64,000 bases of DNA from the NCBI GenBank assembly GCA_965223215.1, contig CBDCVZ010000010.1, positions 7,750,001-7,814,000 on the forward strand, read 5' to 3'. Under the pieces are notes generated by a model. That model was not told where the DNA came from, made no database searches, and saw nothing but the letters and a program-made list of their open reading frames with translations. The position numbers and the translations under genes are program-made. This DNA comes from JABDMH01 sp965223215 (GTDB lineage Bacteria; Bacteroidota; Bacteroidia; Chitinophagales; Saprospiraceae). The number at the start of each line of letters is the position of its first letter. Positions within the stretch are counted from its first letter, which is position 1. Below, one piece after another: positions 36,154 to 45,492 of this stretch.

Positions 36154-37068
36154 CTAGACTTCTGAGCAAAAATCAAAGAAACCGATTGCCTTAAGATCTT
36201 GCTCTAATTTTCGTACTAATTCATCAGAAAGGGGCTGCAGCGGGGCTCGAAACCATCCTAGATCCAGGCCGATGATTTTCATAAAAGCTTTACCTGCCCG
36301 GGTTCCACCGTATCGCATCAATAACCCAACCATCTGCACTGATTTATTCTGCAGTAACTGAGCCTGTTTCACGTTTCCATCCTCGAATAGCGCAATGATT
36401 CGATGGTAGAGTGGGGCAGCATAGTTGTACGTGCTTCCGACTGCACCATGGGCTCCCGCTGACAAACCTGCCAAGAGCGCTTCATCCGTACCCCACAACA
36501 TCTTGTATTTTCCATCTGCAAAAGATCGACATTCTTGAAATTCAAATAGATTCGAATTGGTGTATTTTATTCCAACCAGATTCGGAATTGCCTTTTGTGA
36601 TTTTTCGAGAAATTCCATCATAGAATAATGTCCATTAGTCAGGGACGGGATGTGATAGTAAAATATTGGTAGCGAAGGAGCGGCGGTAGCAATCTCTCTG
36701 CAGACCTCGATCAAATCATCAACAGAATTGGGCCGAAAAAAATAGGGGCTCAATAAGGATATTGCGTCCATGCCCTCCTTTTCCGACAATTGTGCAAGCT
36801 CTTGCATTTCACGAACTGATGTACCCCCAACCATGAAAATCTTTTTAACCGTGTCGGCAGCTTGCCTGCCCCATTCGTGGAGAAGTTCCATCTTTTCGAC
36901 ATGTGTCAAGGAGGGACCCTCGCCGGTTGTTCCACAAATAAAGGCACCACTGATTCTGTTTTTTCGTAGGCTCTCGTGAAGCTTACTGATCATCGAAAGA
37001 TTCAGGTTTCCCTGGTGATCAAAGGGTGTGAAGGGCGCAGCCACAAGTCCGCTAATGTTAAAAGTCAT
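36154..37068 (-). CDS. nanA: N-acetylneuraminate lyase
   Basis: 304 aa from the ATG at 37068 (MTFNISGLVA), 8 bp after the stop of the upstream symporter gene; an ATG at 37110 would overlap it. DHDPS-family TIM barrel: GTTGEG at 46-51, catalytic Tyr138 in YYHIP and Schiff-base Lys168 in GIKYTN, with a NAL-type YxIPxLT, not the DHDPS pattern. It splits N-acetylneuraminate into ManNAc and pyruvate. The operon with a NanM-symporter fusion supports sialic acid as substrate. Confidence 0.85.
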   Translation of the reverse strand: MTFNISGLVAAPFTPFDHQGNLNLSMISKLHESLRKNRISGAFICGTTGEGPSLTHVEKMELLHEWGRQAADTVKKIFMVGGTSVREMQELAQLSEKEGMDAISLLSPYFFRPNSVDDLIEVCREIATAAPSLPIFYYHIPSLTNGHYSMMEFLEKSQKAIPNLVGIKYTNSNLFEFQECRSFADGKYKMLWGTDEALLAGLSAGAHGAVGSTYNYAAPLYHRIIALFEDGNVKQAQLLQNKSVQMVGLLMRYGGTRAGKAFMKIIGLDLGWFRAPLQPLSDELVRKLEQDLKAIGFFDFCSEV

Positions 37069-37076
37069 TGGGTGAT

Positions 37077-39761
37077 TTAATGGTGAATTCGAAGCCCTTT
37101 TAAAGTCCATATTAATTGATCTTTATTGATACTAGGCCAGAAGAGGCTAGCCAAGTAACCTGTGATCATACAACTAATCATTCCTGTGAAGGCATAAAGT
37201 AAGAAATGTACCTGAGTATACTCCTTAAGATAAAATTGCACGATGCCACTGACAATCAGACCGATTATCGCCCCCTGACCATTGGCTCTACTGCTGAAAA
37301 TACCCAGGATGAAAATGCCACCTAAACCTCCCGTGAAGAGACCGATAAACAAATTAAACTGATCCCACAGAGAATTGACTCCCCATTTAGCCATCGCGAT
37401 GGCAAGGGCGATACCAATGATTCCGATGGTCGCAGTGATTCCCCTGGCCCAGAGCAAATACTTTTTTTCATCCCTGATGGGTGCCAGCCTTCTGATAAAA
37501 TCCGTGATGGCAACCGTGGAAACGGAATTCATAGAGCTATCAAGACTTGACATCGATGCGGCAAAAATTGCCGCAATCATTAGTCCCGAAATTCCCTGAG
37601 GCAGTTCATTGACGATAAACCAAGGGAAAATTGCATCGGTATTGTCCAAAGTTACTGCTAATGCTTCAGGTCGGCTCTGATAAAAAACAAAAAGAAGCGT
37701 ACCGATCGAAAAGAAAATAAGCGTGGCCGGGAGGGCTAGCCAGGCTCCAGTCCAGATGCTCTTTCTGGCAGCCTCTTCATCTCTTGTTGTTAGATACCGC
37801 TGCACGATCGTCTGATCACTCCCATATTGAATGATATTAGTGGCAAGGCCACCCAATAAAATGACCCAAATTGTGGGGCTACTAAAATCAAAGTCGGAGT
37901 CCACGATTTTTAATTTATTATAGCTTTCAACCTGAGTCAGTACCAAATTAAAATCGAGATTAAGCAAGAGAATTGTCAACGTTAGTGCAGCACCACCGAG
38001 TAAGATGATGACTTGCAGCACATCGGTCCAGATCACTGCCTCGATACCACCGAGTACCGTATAGAAGATACTGAGTATGCCCATGGCAAGTATACAGGTC
38101 TGTACATTAATTCCGCTCACAACAGACAGAGCAAGGGATGGAAGCAGCAGCACAATTCCAATCCTCCCCAGTTGTAAAGAGATATACATGACGCTCCCAA
38201 TCAGTCTAGTGCCCAGATTAAATCTCTTTTCCAGGTATTCGTAGGCAGTCGTCAAATTAAACCGGCGGAAAAATGGCAGAAAAAAGGCAATGATAAATGG
38301 TGCCACTAGAATTATCGTGGTATTCAAGATGAAATAAAGCCAATTCGTAGCAAAGGTTTTGGCAGGTACAGCCATAAAGGTAATGGCGCTTAATTGGGTG
38401 CCAAAAATACTGAGACCAGCAGCCCATGCAGGAATTCTTTGCCCTGCCTTAAAAAAATCTTCGGTTGAATTTTGGTTTTTTGCTAAATAGAGGCCAAGAA
38501 TTACCAAGAGAAATAAATACGCCCCCAGGATCAGGTAGTTTAACGTCCCAAAATCTTGATTTGTCTGAATTTTTACAGAATGAATTTTGGGGGTTCGAAT
38601 GCAAGGAGCAATTTCACCACTTGCAATTATAATTTCATTCCGCCAGGAAATGGCGGTCGTCGTGACTTGAGCTTGATGAGGAATTCTTCCGATTTTGGAC
38701 CACGATTCAGTGATGGTGTGAAAGGCCCAGATATCTCTTGAAAAGCCTGGATGGTTTCTTTGGATTGAATCCCGCATGGCCGTTAATTCAACCTGTAACG
38801 TCGTGTCGCTGGCATTCTTCATTTCACTTTCCAACTGTTCCAGCTGATTTAAGCGGTTTCCATCCGCACCGCCAAAAAAAGCGATGTGATTGGCTCCAAT
38901 GGCAATCGCCGTGCCAGCAGAATACCCACCAGCGGCATCTTTAAATGCACGATTGCTGGAGACTTCCTCCCATTGCTCCAAACGTGGATTGTAGAGAAAC
39001 CCATCATCATATCTTGTACTGATTTCTTGATCTCCCTTCCAGCGACCGTGCATTAAATAAAAGGCCGGGCCATCTCCAGTATTTTGCACGACGCCGTAGG
39101 CATGGGTGCGAGGTGGTCCTGGCCAGGGATCTAGGATTTCCCAATGACCGGTAGGATCATCGAGATCAAGTCGAGCGAAAAGATTCTCATCCGTAGATTC
39201 GATACTCCCGGCTATGTAGATGTGGCCCTCGAGATAGGCTCCACAAAAATTGGCTAAAGGCGACGGTAAAGGTGTCAAAGGGTGGCGGTTGAGATCTCGT
39301 GTTGCGGAGTTCCAAGCCAGCAAAAAGCCAGCGGAAAAATAGGTGGAGTCGTTTTGGCCACCGAGGCACACAAGTCCTCGAGGGGTATTGACTGAGAGTC
39401 CATATGCAACCCTTTCCGGCAGGCTGAAATTGTCGTTGACCAACCATTCTGACGAAGATCCATCATCATCCAATGAAAGGAGGTAGATCTGTCTGTGGTA
39501 CACCTTTGAACCCCCTTTCCATGCTGGTCCATGGGGAAAATTGGCACCACCGGCCACGATTAGCACGTTTTCATGGATACCGACAAAAGCACCAGCTACA
39601 CCTGGTTGTATCCTGTGGTTCGGGCCTGGTGGCAGCTCAGGATATTCAGACCAGGTTAGTTTTTGCTGATTTGCAGTTTCGAGGGTTTGACCCAAGATGG
39701 CTTGTGTGTTTAAGGCAAGCAGCAGGAGTGCCCAACATTGTAAGTAGTACTTATTGGTCAC
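37077..39761 (-). CDS. Fusion of NanM-like Kelch mutarotase and sodium:solute symporter
   Basis: 894 aa. A signal-like N-terminus (LLLALNTQAILGQ) precedes a Kelch propeller (about 30-395; FVGIHENVLIVAGGANFPHG, RTHAYGVV, GTAIAIGANHIAFFGG) of the N-acetylneuraminate mutarotase NanM type (cyclically-permuted mutarotase). From about 405 a sodium:solute symporter follows (LYLAKNQNSTEDFFKAGQ, GLSIFGTQLSAITFMAVPA, 12-13 helices). The extracytoplasmic epimerase would feed its product to the attached transporter. Such fusions are known in Bacteroidota sialic-acid operons. NanA follows within 8 bp. Confidence 0.85.
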   Translation of the reverse strand: MTNKYYLQCWALLLLALNTQAILGQTLETANQQKLTWSEYPELPPGPNHRIQPGVAGAFVGIHENVLIVAGGANFPHGPAWKGGSKVYHRQIYLLSLDDDGSSSEWLVNDNFSLPERVAYGLSVNTPRGLVCLGGQNDSTYFSAGFLLAWNSATRDLNRHPLTPLPSPLANFCGAYLEGHIYIAGSIESTDENLFARLDLDDPTGHWEILDPWPGPPRTHAYGVVQNTGDGPAFYLMHGRWKGDQEISTRYDDGFLYNPRLEQWEEVSSNRAFKDAAGGYSAGTAIAIGANHIAFFGGADGNRLNQLEQLESEMKNASDTTLQVELTAMRDSIQRNHPGFSRDIWAFHTITESWSKIGRIPHQAQVTTTAISWRNEIIIASGEIAPCIRTPKIHSVKIQTNQDFGTLNYLILGAYLFLLVILGLYLAKNQNSTEDFFKAGQRIPAWAAGLSIFGTQLSAITFMAVPAKTFATNWLYFILNTTIILVAPFIIAFFLPFFRRFNLTTAYEYLEKRFNLGTRLIGSVMYISLQLGRIGIVLLLPSLALSVVSGINVQTCILAMGILSIFYTVLGGIEAVIWTDVLQVIILLGGAALTLTILLLNLDFNLVLTQVESYNKLKIVDSDFDFSSPTIWVILLGGLATNIIQYGSDQTIVQRYLTTRDEEAARKSIWTGAWLALPATLIFFSIGTLLFVFYQSRPEALAVTLDNTDAIFPWFIVNELPQGISGLMIAAIFAASMSSLDSSMNSVSTVAITDFIRRLAPIRDEKKYLLWARGITATIGIIGIALAIAMAKWGVNSLWDQFNLFIGLFTGGLGGIFILGIFSSRANGQGAIIGLIVSGIVQFYLKEYTQVHFLLYAFTGMISCMITGYLASLFWPSINKDQLIWTLKGLRIHH

Positions 39762-39969
39762 TAGAATATTTTGAGGTTGATATCATTGAACCGCTACGGC
39801 CTGCCCATAGGGAGAAGGCACCTCTCACTGACGATGGGTGCATGTCAAGTACGCTACTCAATGATTAGTCGGTCGGATTCTCTGCCTTGAAAATAGGAAT
39901 TATCTTCCAACACATCCGTTTCTGAGGTGATTCACCTAGAAAGCAAGCACATGACACAAATTGCGATGA

Positions 39970-40254
39970 TTAAATCAAATGATCTCGCAACCAAATTTGA
40001 AGCTGGGACAGGACTTGTGGCCAGGTTAAAGATTCGAATCTCGTTGTTGTGAATCGGATTTTATAGGCGCTTGTGGAATGCAGCTCACCATCTAGCAATT
40101 CGTGAAAGTCAGATCGATGAATGCCAAATGATGCTCTGCAATCATCAAATTCGATGTAGAGCCAGCCCTTGTATTTCCTAAAGCGATGTTGTGCATCGGT
40201 ATGTGAGCGAATTAGTACTCCGAGATCTTCGTATTCAAATGGCTTGATTTTCAA
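39970..40254 (-). CDS. Hypothetical small protein
   Basis: 94 aa, soluble, slightly basic, mixed alpha/beta (KGWLYIEFDDCRASFGIH, AYKIRFTTTRFESLTWPQV). No recognisable motif or signal peptide. Start at ATG 40254. Credible length and composition, but only moderate support. Confidence 0.5.
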   Translation of the reverse strand: MKIKPFEYEDLGVLIRSHTDAQHRFRKYKGWLYIEFDDCRASFGIHRSDFHELLDGELHSTSAYKIRFTTTRFESLTWPQVLSQLQIWLRDHLI

Positions 40255-40678
40255 CGTGTAAGTAGTGATGCCGCAATTTAGTATTTTGAACGAGGATCCG
40301 AGCGGTCGTCGGATAATTTATTGACAGGACCTGAATTGGCCTGAAACCTTAGGGAAAATCAGCTCCGGGCTCAAAGACAACTGGTTTAGACAAATGAATC
40401 CCGAAGTCCGACTAAATGTGGTGTGTAACCTTGCACCAATGGTTTCGGATTTGATCACCTCAGTAACGAATAATGGTCCGAACTCTATTTAACTGAATTT
40501 TGATGGGTCGTTGCAGCCGCTGGTCTATGGTTCTATTTGATGCTCTGCCAAGAATCGACCATCCTGACTGTGAGCTTACTGGACCACCTTCTTAAAGGCG
40601 GGGTAAAAAAATCAGGGTATCTTGTCCACTTTCATGAGGTTCACTCGATAAGAGGGTAAATAATAAAACATTAAGAAC
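40255..40678. other. 424-bp intergenic region upstream of the YCII/sigma pair
   Basis: Divergent region between the 94-aa gene (minus) and the YCII gene (plus). A short hairpin ATCCGA-GCGGTCG-TCGGAT (40296-40314) is the only structure seen. No gene supported. Confidence 0.4.
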
Positions 40679-41032
40679 ATGAATGAATTTATGATGATTT
40701 TCAGGCACGCGCCCAGCATGGAACAACCCTCGCCAGAGCAGATTCAAGCCAGCATTAAATTATGGCAAGATTGGATTGGAGGCATTGCCGCACAGGGCAA
40801 ATTTGTCACAACCAATCAGCTCGGTTATTCTGGGAAAACCGTCAAAGTAGGCGATGTCATTACAGATGGACCATATGCGGAAGTGAAGGAAATAGTGGGT
40901 GGATATTTGATTGCCCGGGCAAATTCTATCGAAGAAGCTGTGGAGATGGCCAAGGGTTGTCCAATTTTGACCGTTGGTGGTCATGTGGAGGTCCGAGACA
41001 TTATGGTTATTGATCAAAGCAAATTTGCATAA
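40679..41032 (+). CDS. YCII/DGPF-domain protein
   Basis: 117 aa. YCII pattern with MMIFRHAP, GYSGKTVKVGDVITDGPYAEVKEIVGGYLIARA (DGPY), EAVEMAKGCPIL and VEVRDIM. Many such proteins are encoded next to SigJ/DUF6596-type ECF sigma factors. The next gene is exactly that, 78 bp downstream. Confidence 0.9.
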   Translation: MNEFMMIFRHAPSMEQPSPEQIQASIKLWQDWIGGIAAQGKFVTTNQLGYSGKTVKVGDVITDGPYAEVKEIVGGYLIARANSIEEAVEMAKGCPILTVGGHVEVRDIMVIDQSKFA

Positions 41033-41110
41033 AGAATATCATTTTGCTCTTGTGTTGTAGAACCTAGCTAATCACTACTCTCGCCATGTCGTTTTAGTTG
41101 TTCCAGGATT

Positions 41111-42331
41111 ATGAACGAGACCGATCCGATACCAAATCTATTCAGGACAGAGTACGGAAGAATGGTAGCCGTGCTCTGTCGAATTTTTGGCATTGAAAAT
41201 ATTCAGGTGGCAGAGGACTTAGTGAGTGAGACCTTCCTTTTAGCAGCTGAAACATGGGGGAAAAAAGGTATTCCGAAGAACCAAGTAGCCTGGCTGTATG
41301 CGGTGGCGAAGAACAAAGCACGCGATCATCTTCGTAGGAATTCCCTCTTTTATCAAAAGGTCGAACCCGACATCAAGCGATTTAGCAAGCAAACATCACT
41401 TACAGAGTATGATTGGTCTTCCGAATATATCGAAGACGAGCAGTTAAAGATGATTTTTGCCATCTGCCATCCAGATCTACCTGCGGAAGCCCAAATTGGT
41501 TTGGCACTGCGCATTCTATGTGGTTTTGGTGTGCAGGAGATCGCAGATGCCTTTTTGGTAAAAACGGCTACCATTACCAAGCGGCTTTATCGTGCACGAA
41601 TACATCTACGCGCGGGAAAAGTGAGCTTGGATCTTCCTAATCAATCTAACTTAGATGGACGCCTTGACAATGTGCTCAGGGTAATTTATCTCATGTTTAA
41701 TGAGGGGTATTTTTCGTCGACTCCTGATAAAACGTTGCGTAAGGATTTCTGCCTGGAAGCCATGCGCTTGTGCTTGATATTGACACATCACTCTTGCACC
41801 AACCTGCCCAAAGTGAATGCCCTATTGGCTCTGATGTGTTTTCACGCATCTCGCTTCGAGGCACGAGTGGATTCAGAAGGGGGCCTGGTGTTGTATGAAG
41901 ATCAAGACCGCTCCCAGTGGAACCTAGAGTTAGTAGCAAAGGGGGAATATTACTTGAACCTTGCATCTACTGGAGATCAAATGTCGAAATATCACTTAGA
42001 AGCAGCTATTGCGTATTGGCACACCAGTAATGTGCCAAATAAATGGAGCGAGATTTTGAAATTGTATAATTATTTGTTACAGGTCGAATATTCACCGATG
42101 GCTGCGCTAAATCGCACCTACGCCCTAGCGATGGCAAATGGAGTGAAAGAAGCCTTGCAATCAGCCCAAATGATCGATTTAGAGGATCATTTTTTATACC
42201 AGATTTTGATGGCGGAATTATATAAGGAGATCGAAACGAAAAAGGCGAGGTTTCATCTCGAAAAAGCGATGTGCCTCGCCAAATCAGACGGTGAGAGGAT
42301 TTTCGTAACCAGAAAGATGTCGCGTCTCTGA
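41111..42331 (+). CDS. ECF RNA polymerase sigma factor with DUF6596 C-terminal extension
   Basis: 406 aa. Region 2 (YGRMVAVLCRIFG, AEDLVSETFLLAAETW) and region 4 (LALRILCGFGVQEIADAFLVKTATITKRLYRARIHLR) are followed by a roughly 220-residue extension (LDNVLRVIYLMFNEGYFSS, TYALAMANG, DHFLYQILMAELYKE) with TPR-like features, the DUF6596 type. Such sigma factors (ECF42-like) are usually encoded next to YCII/DGPF proteins, as here. They lack an anti-sigma partner; the C-terminal part is thought to regulate activity. Confidence 0.9.
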   Translation: MNETDPIPNLFRTEYGRMVAVLCRIFGIENIQVAEDLVSETFLLAAETWGKKGIPKNQVAWLYAVAKNKARDHLRRNSLFYQKVEPDIKRFSKQTSLTEYDWSSEYIEDEQLKMIFAICHPDLPAEAQIGLALRILCGFGVQEIADAFLVKTATITKRLYRARIHLRAGKVSLDLPNQSNLDGRLDNVLRVIYLMFNEGYFSSTPDKTLRKDFCLEAMRLCLILTHHSCTNLPKVNALLALMCFHASRFEARVDSEGGLVLYEDQDRSQWNLELVAKGEYYLNLASTGDQMSKYHLEAAIAYWHTSNVPNKWSEILKLYNYLLQVEYSPMAALNRTYALAMANGVKEALQSAQMIDLEDHFLYQILMAELYKEIETKKARFHLEKAMCLAKSDGERIFVTRKMSRL

Positions 42332-42369
42332 TGATAAATGCGGGTGGCCATATTTTGCCTGCATCGATT

Positions 42370-45300
42370 TCATGCTTTTACTCGAAATAATAATTTGTAC
42401 ATAACGGGGACAAATAAGAGGGTAATCACCGTTGCAAAGAGCAAACCTACCATGATGGCGATGGCCATAGGTTCCCACATTAATCCACCTCCCAGATAAA
42501 GTGGGATCAGACCCAAGGTCGTGGTAAAGGTGGTAAGAAGAATTGGCCGAAACCTCTGTAAAGCAGCGTCAATGATGGCATGGTAGGGATCTTTTCCTAA
42601 TTCATCTTGCTCGATTTTGATTCGGTCGATGAGCACAATCGCATTATTGATCACTATTCCTGCAAGTGAAATGACTCCCAGAAAGGCCATGAAACCAAAG
42701 AAAGACCTAAAGATATAGAGCCCAATGATGATGCCAATGAGCCCCAAGGGTATGGTGCTCAATACGATAAAAGTCTTGCGGAATGAATTAAATTGGCTTA
42801 TGAGAAGTAACAAAATGATAAAAAATGCAAGCGGTAACTTAGCAGCAACTGCCCCCATGGCTTCGCTACTTTGTTCTGATTCACCACCAAGGGTGAAGTC
42901 GTATCCCGGTCGCCATCCTTGGGACATTTCGTCAAGATTGGGTCTGAGTATTTGAGTGATGTCTTGTGCGGTGTAACCTGCTAATGCATCACAACTAATG
43001 GTCATGTTTCGATAAAGATTACGACGCTTAATTTTGGCATTTTGCCAGGCAGGGATGATGGATGCAACTTGCACCAACGGTACATTCTTTCCCGTACTTT
43101 GAGACAAAACATTTAGACCGTTGAGTGCACGTACATCAAGGTCTTCACTGTTATTAATCCGCATGACGATTGGAATATTCTCTTCACCATCACGAAAGGA
43201 ACCAGCATTTGATCCGGATAGGGAGGTGCGCAATGATATGGCAATATCCTGATTTGTAATCCCTGCCCGATTGGCTCGATCCTGATCGATATCAATGATA
43301 AATTTTTTGATTTTCGGCCCCCAATCATCCTTGATGTTTTTTGTGGTGGGGATTTCATTCATTGCCATCTTGATTTGCTCGGCAATTCTATATAATTCGT
43401 CTGGGTCATCACCACTGACTCGTACTTCCACATCAGCCCCTCCAGAACCACCTCCAGCAAGGGGTGAAATCACGAAGTCCCCATCGGGAAAATTTAGGAA
43501 GCAATATTCATCCAGTCTTTTAATTACCTCGTCATTGTCTGAATAGCTGCTCGTGTTTAAGAGCATATGTGCATAGCCAGAATTGGCTTCTCCCGGCTGA
43601 TAGCCCAAATCATAACTTTCTGGCCCCTCCGCTACAAATCCCGTCCAATCAACGATACCAACTCGTCGGTTGTCGTTCACCAGTAATTCTTCACTAATAA
43701 ACTGTTCGATTTGCTCCATGACCTCAGTTGTCCTTTCAATCTTAGTGCCTAGAGGCATGTTCAAATCTAGGGTGACTAAATTGCGATCGCTGTCGGGGAA
43801 AAAAATAAAAGGTAGTGATGGAAAAAGAAGCAGTGATCCAGCAAACAGTCCCATAATTAGGGCTAGAAAAAATACTGGCTTTCTGATGCACCACAAAAGA
43901 GTTTGTTTATAATAAACTTGCAGTCGCTCGAATAGCGATTTGTTTGAGGAGTTCTTTGATTTGGGTTTAACCTTAATGAAAGCCACTGCCAACATCGTTA
44001 CCAGTGTCATGGCCAGCAACCAAGAGGAGAGAAGAGCTAAGGTAATTACGCTAAAAAGAGGGCCCATAATTTCTCCCATCGTATTTTCAGCGAGAAAGAA
44101 TGCTAAGAAAGCTGCAGATGTAGTTAATGATGATACCAGAAGCGGAACAATTAATTCCCTGCTTGAGTCAATGGCTGCCTGCTTGGCCTGAATACCATCC
44201 TCCATCTTAACCATGATGGATTCCGATACGACAATGGCATTATCGACCAACATACCCAGGGCCATAATTAATGCTGCAAGTGAAACTTGATTGAGCCCTA
44301 TTCCAAATGAATTCATAAGAAAAAGGGTCATGATCATGGCCATTGGAATCAAGCTTGCCACGACCAAACCCGTTCGCAATCCCAGAAAGAGTAACATCAC
44401 AGCCAACACTATGGCAATCGACTGAATAACGTTATTTAAGAAATCACTGACTTTCTTATCGACGTAGTAGTCTTGGGCGGCGGTGCGGATCAGAGATAGA
44501 CCCATGGGGAGTGCCTGATTATATTCGATTACTTTCTGGTCAATGATTTCTCCCAGGCGGGTCAGATTTGCACCCTCCTTTAAAGCAATGGAAAGAACTA
44601 AACCGGGTTGTCCATTTATATGCACTATTCGATCGGTCGGGCTCTTGTACCTCCTACTAATCCTAGTGATGTCTCCTAACTGAACCGACTGACCAGACTG
44701 GCCAATGGGTATTAATGTCTTTTTCAGATCGTTGAGAGTTTCATAATTTCCAGATGGCTCCAACACAATTCTTTCGGATCCAAGACTGACTTCCCCTCCT
44801 GGAAATACAATGTTGGTGCCTGCGATAATGCTTTGTAACTGGCCCGATGTAAGTCCGATTTCAGCCAGTTTGGCGTTGTCAAATTCTAAATAGATCTGCT
44901 CCTCTTGAATACCGCTGATCACAACTTCTGAAGCATCTGGCAATTTTACCAAGTCATCGCGAATGTCTTCAGCGTATTGTTTCATTTCGCGATAACTAAA
45001 ACCATCAGAAACAAATCCCAGCATGATGCCAAAGACGACACCGATGCCATCATCTTTCACCACCGGATCTTTGGCTTCACTTGGTAAATCATTCCGAATG
45101 CCATCTAATTTCCGTCGCAGCCGATCCCAAACAGCTTGTAAGTCTTTTTTGTCAATATCATCAGCCAACGAAACACTAACAACTGAGAGGCCGGTTCGAC
45201 TCGTGCTCGTCACATCCTTTAATTCTGGAAGTTCTTGCACAATCTTTTCAATCTTGTCGGTGATTAGTTCTTCTACGCGCTCTGGTGAGGCCCCGGGAAA

Positions 45301-45450
45301 TTGAGTTACGACAGAACAGATTCGTATAGTAAAGGGAGGCATCGAATCGCGTGAGAGTTGGTTGTAGGCCAAGAGACCTAGGATCAAAACGACCAAAATC
45401 ATCATGATCGTAACACGGCTATTGTCAATCGCTATTTTAGTTAAGTTCAT
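42370..45450 (-). CDS. RND efflux pump inner-membrane permease
   Basis: 1026 aa, usual for AcrB/HAE1-type RND pumps. N-terminal helix then porter domains; TM4 has LGMLVDNAIVVSESI with the proton-relay acidic residue, and C-terminal helices include FLGVISLAGIVINNAIVLID. It belongs to the cytoplasmic-membrane end of the tripartite pump with the adaptor (45493) and the TolC protein (46642). It is the last gene of the operon, 42 bp after the adaptor. Substrate unknown. Confidence 0.93.
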   Translation of the reverse strand: MNLTKIAIDNSRVTIMMILVVLILGLLAYNQLSRDSMPPFTIRICSVVTQFPGASPERVEELITDKIEKIVQELPELKDVTSTSRTGLSVVSVSLADDIDKKDLQAVWDRLRRKLDGIRNDLPSEAKDPVVKDDGIGVVFGIMLGFVSDGFSYREMKQYAEDIRDDLVKLPDASEVVISGIQEEQIYLEFDNAKLAEIGLTSGQLQSIIAGTNIVFPGGEVSLGSERIVLEPSGNYETLNDLKKTLIPIGQSGQSVQLGDITRISRRYKSPTDRIVHINGQPGLVLSIALKEGANLTRLGEIIDQKVIEYNQALPMGLSLIRTAAQDYYVDKKVSDFLNNVIQSIAIVLAVMLLFLGLRTGLVVASLIPMAMIMTLFLMNSFGIGLNQVSLAALIMALGMLVDNAIVVSESIMVKMEDGIQAKQAAIDSSRELIVPLLVSSLTTSAAFLAFFLAENTMGEIMGPLFSVITLALLSSWLLAMTLVTMLAVAFIKVKPKSKNSSNKSLFERLQVYYKQTLLWCIRKPVFFLALIMGLFAGSLLLFPSLPFIFFPDSDRNLVTLDLNMPLGTKIERTTEVMEQIEQFISEELLVNDNRRVGIVDWTGFVAEGPESYDLGYQPGEANSGYAHMLLNTSSYSDNDEVIKRLDEYCFLNFPDGDFVISPLAGGGSGGADVEVRVSGDDPDELYRIAEQIKMAMNEIPTTKNIKDDWGPKIKKFIIDIDQDRANRAGITNQDIAISLRTSLSGSNAGSFRDGEENIPIVMRINNSEDLDVRALNGLNVLSQSTGKNVPLVQVASIIPAWQNAKIKRRNLYRNMTISCDALAGYTAQDITQILRPNLDEMSQGWRPGYDFTLGGESEQSSEAMGAVAAKLPLAFFIILLLLISQFNSFRKTFIVLSTIPLGLIGIIIGLYIFRSFFGFMAFLGVISLAGIVINNAIVLIDRIKIEQDELGKDPYHAIIDAALQRFRPILLTTFTTTLGLIPLYLGGGLMWEPMAIAIMVGLLFATVITLLFVPVMYKLLFRVKA

Positions 45451-45492
45451 AGCTTAGCATTAAGGCCTCATTTGATTTGGAGATAGTAAATG

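Noticed and set aside
39473..39868. 131-aa plus-strand frame opposite the NanM-symporter gene
   Set aside because: Antisense shadow of a well-supported gene, with no features of its own.
40020..40050. tRNA T-loop-like GATTCGAATC
   Set aside because: No acceptor or anticodon arms flank it, and it is inside a coding frame on the minus strand.
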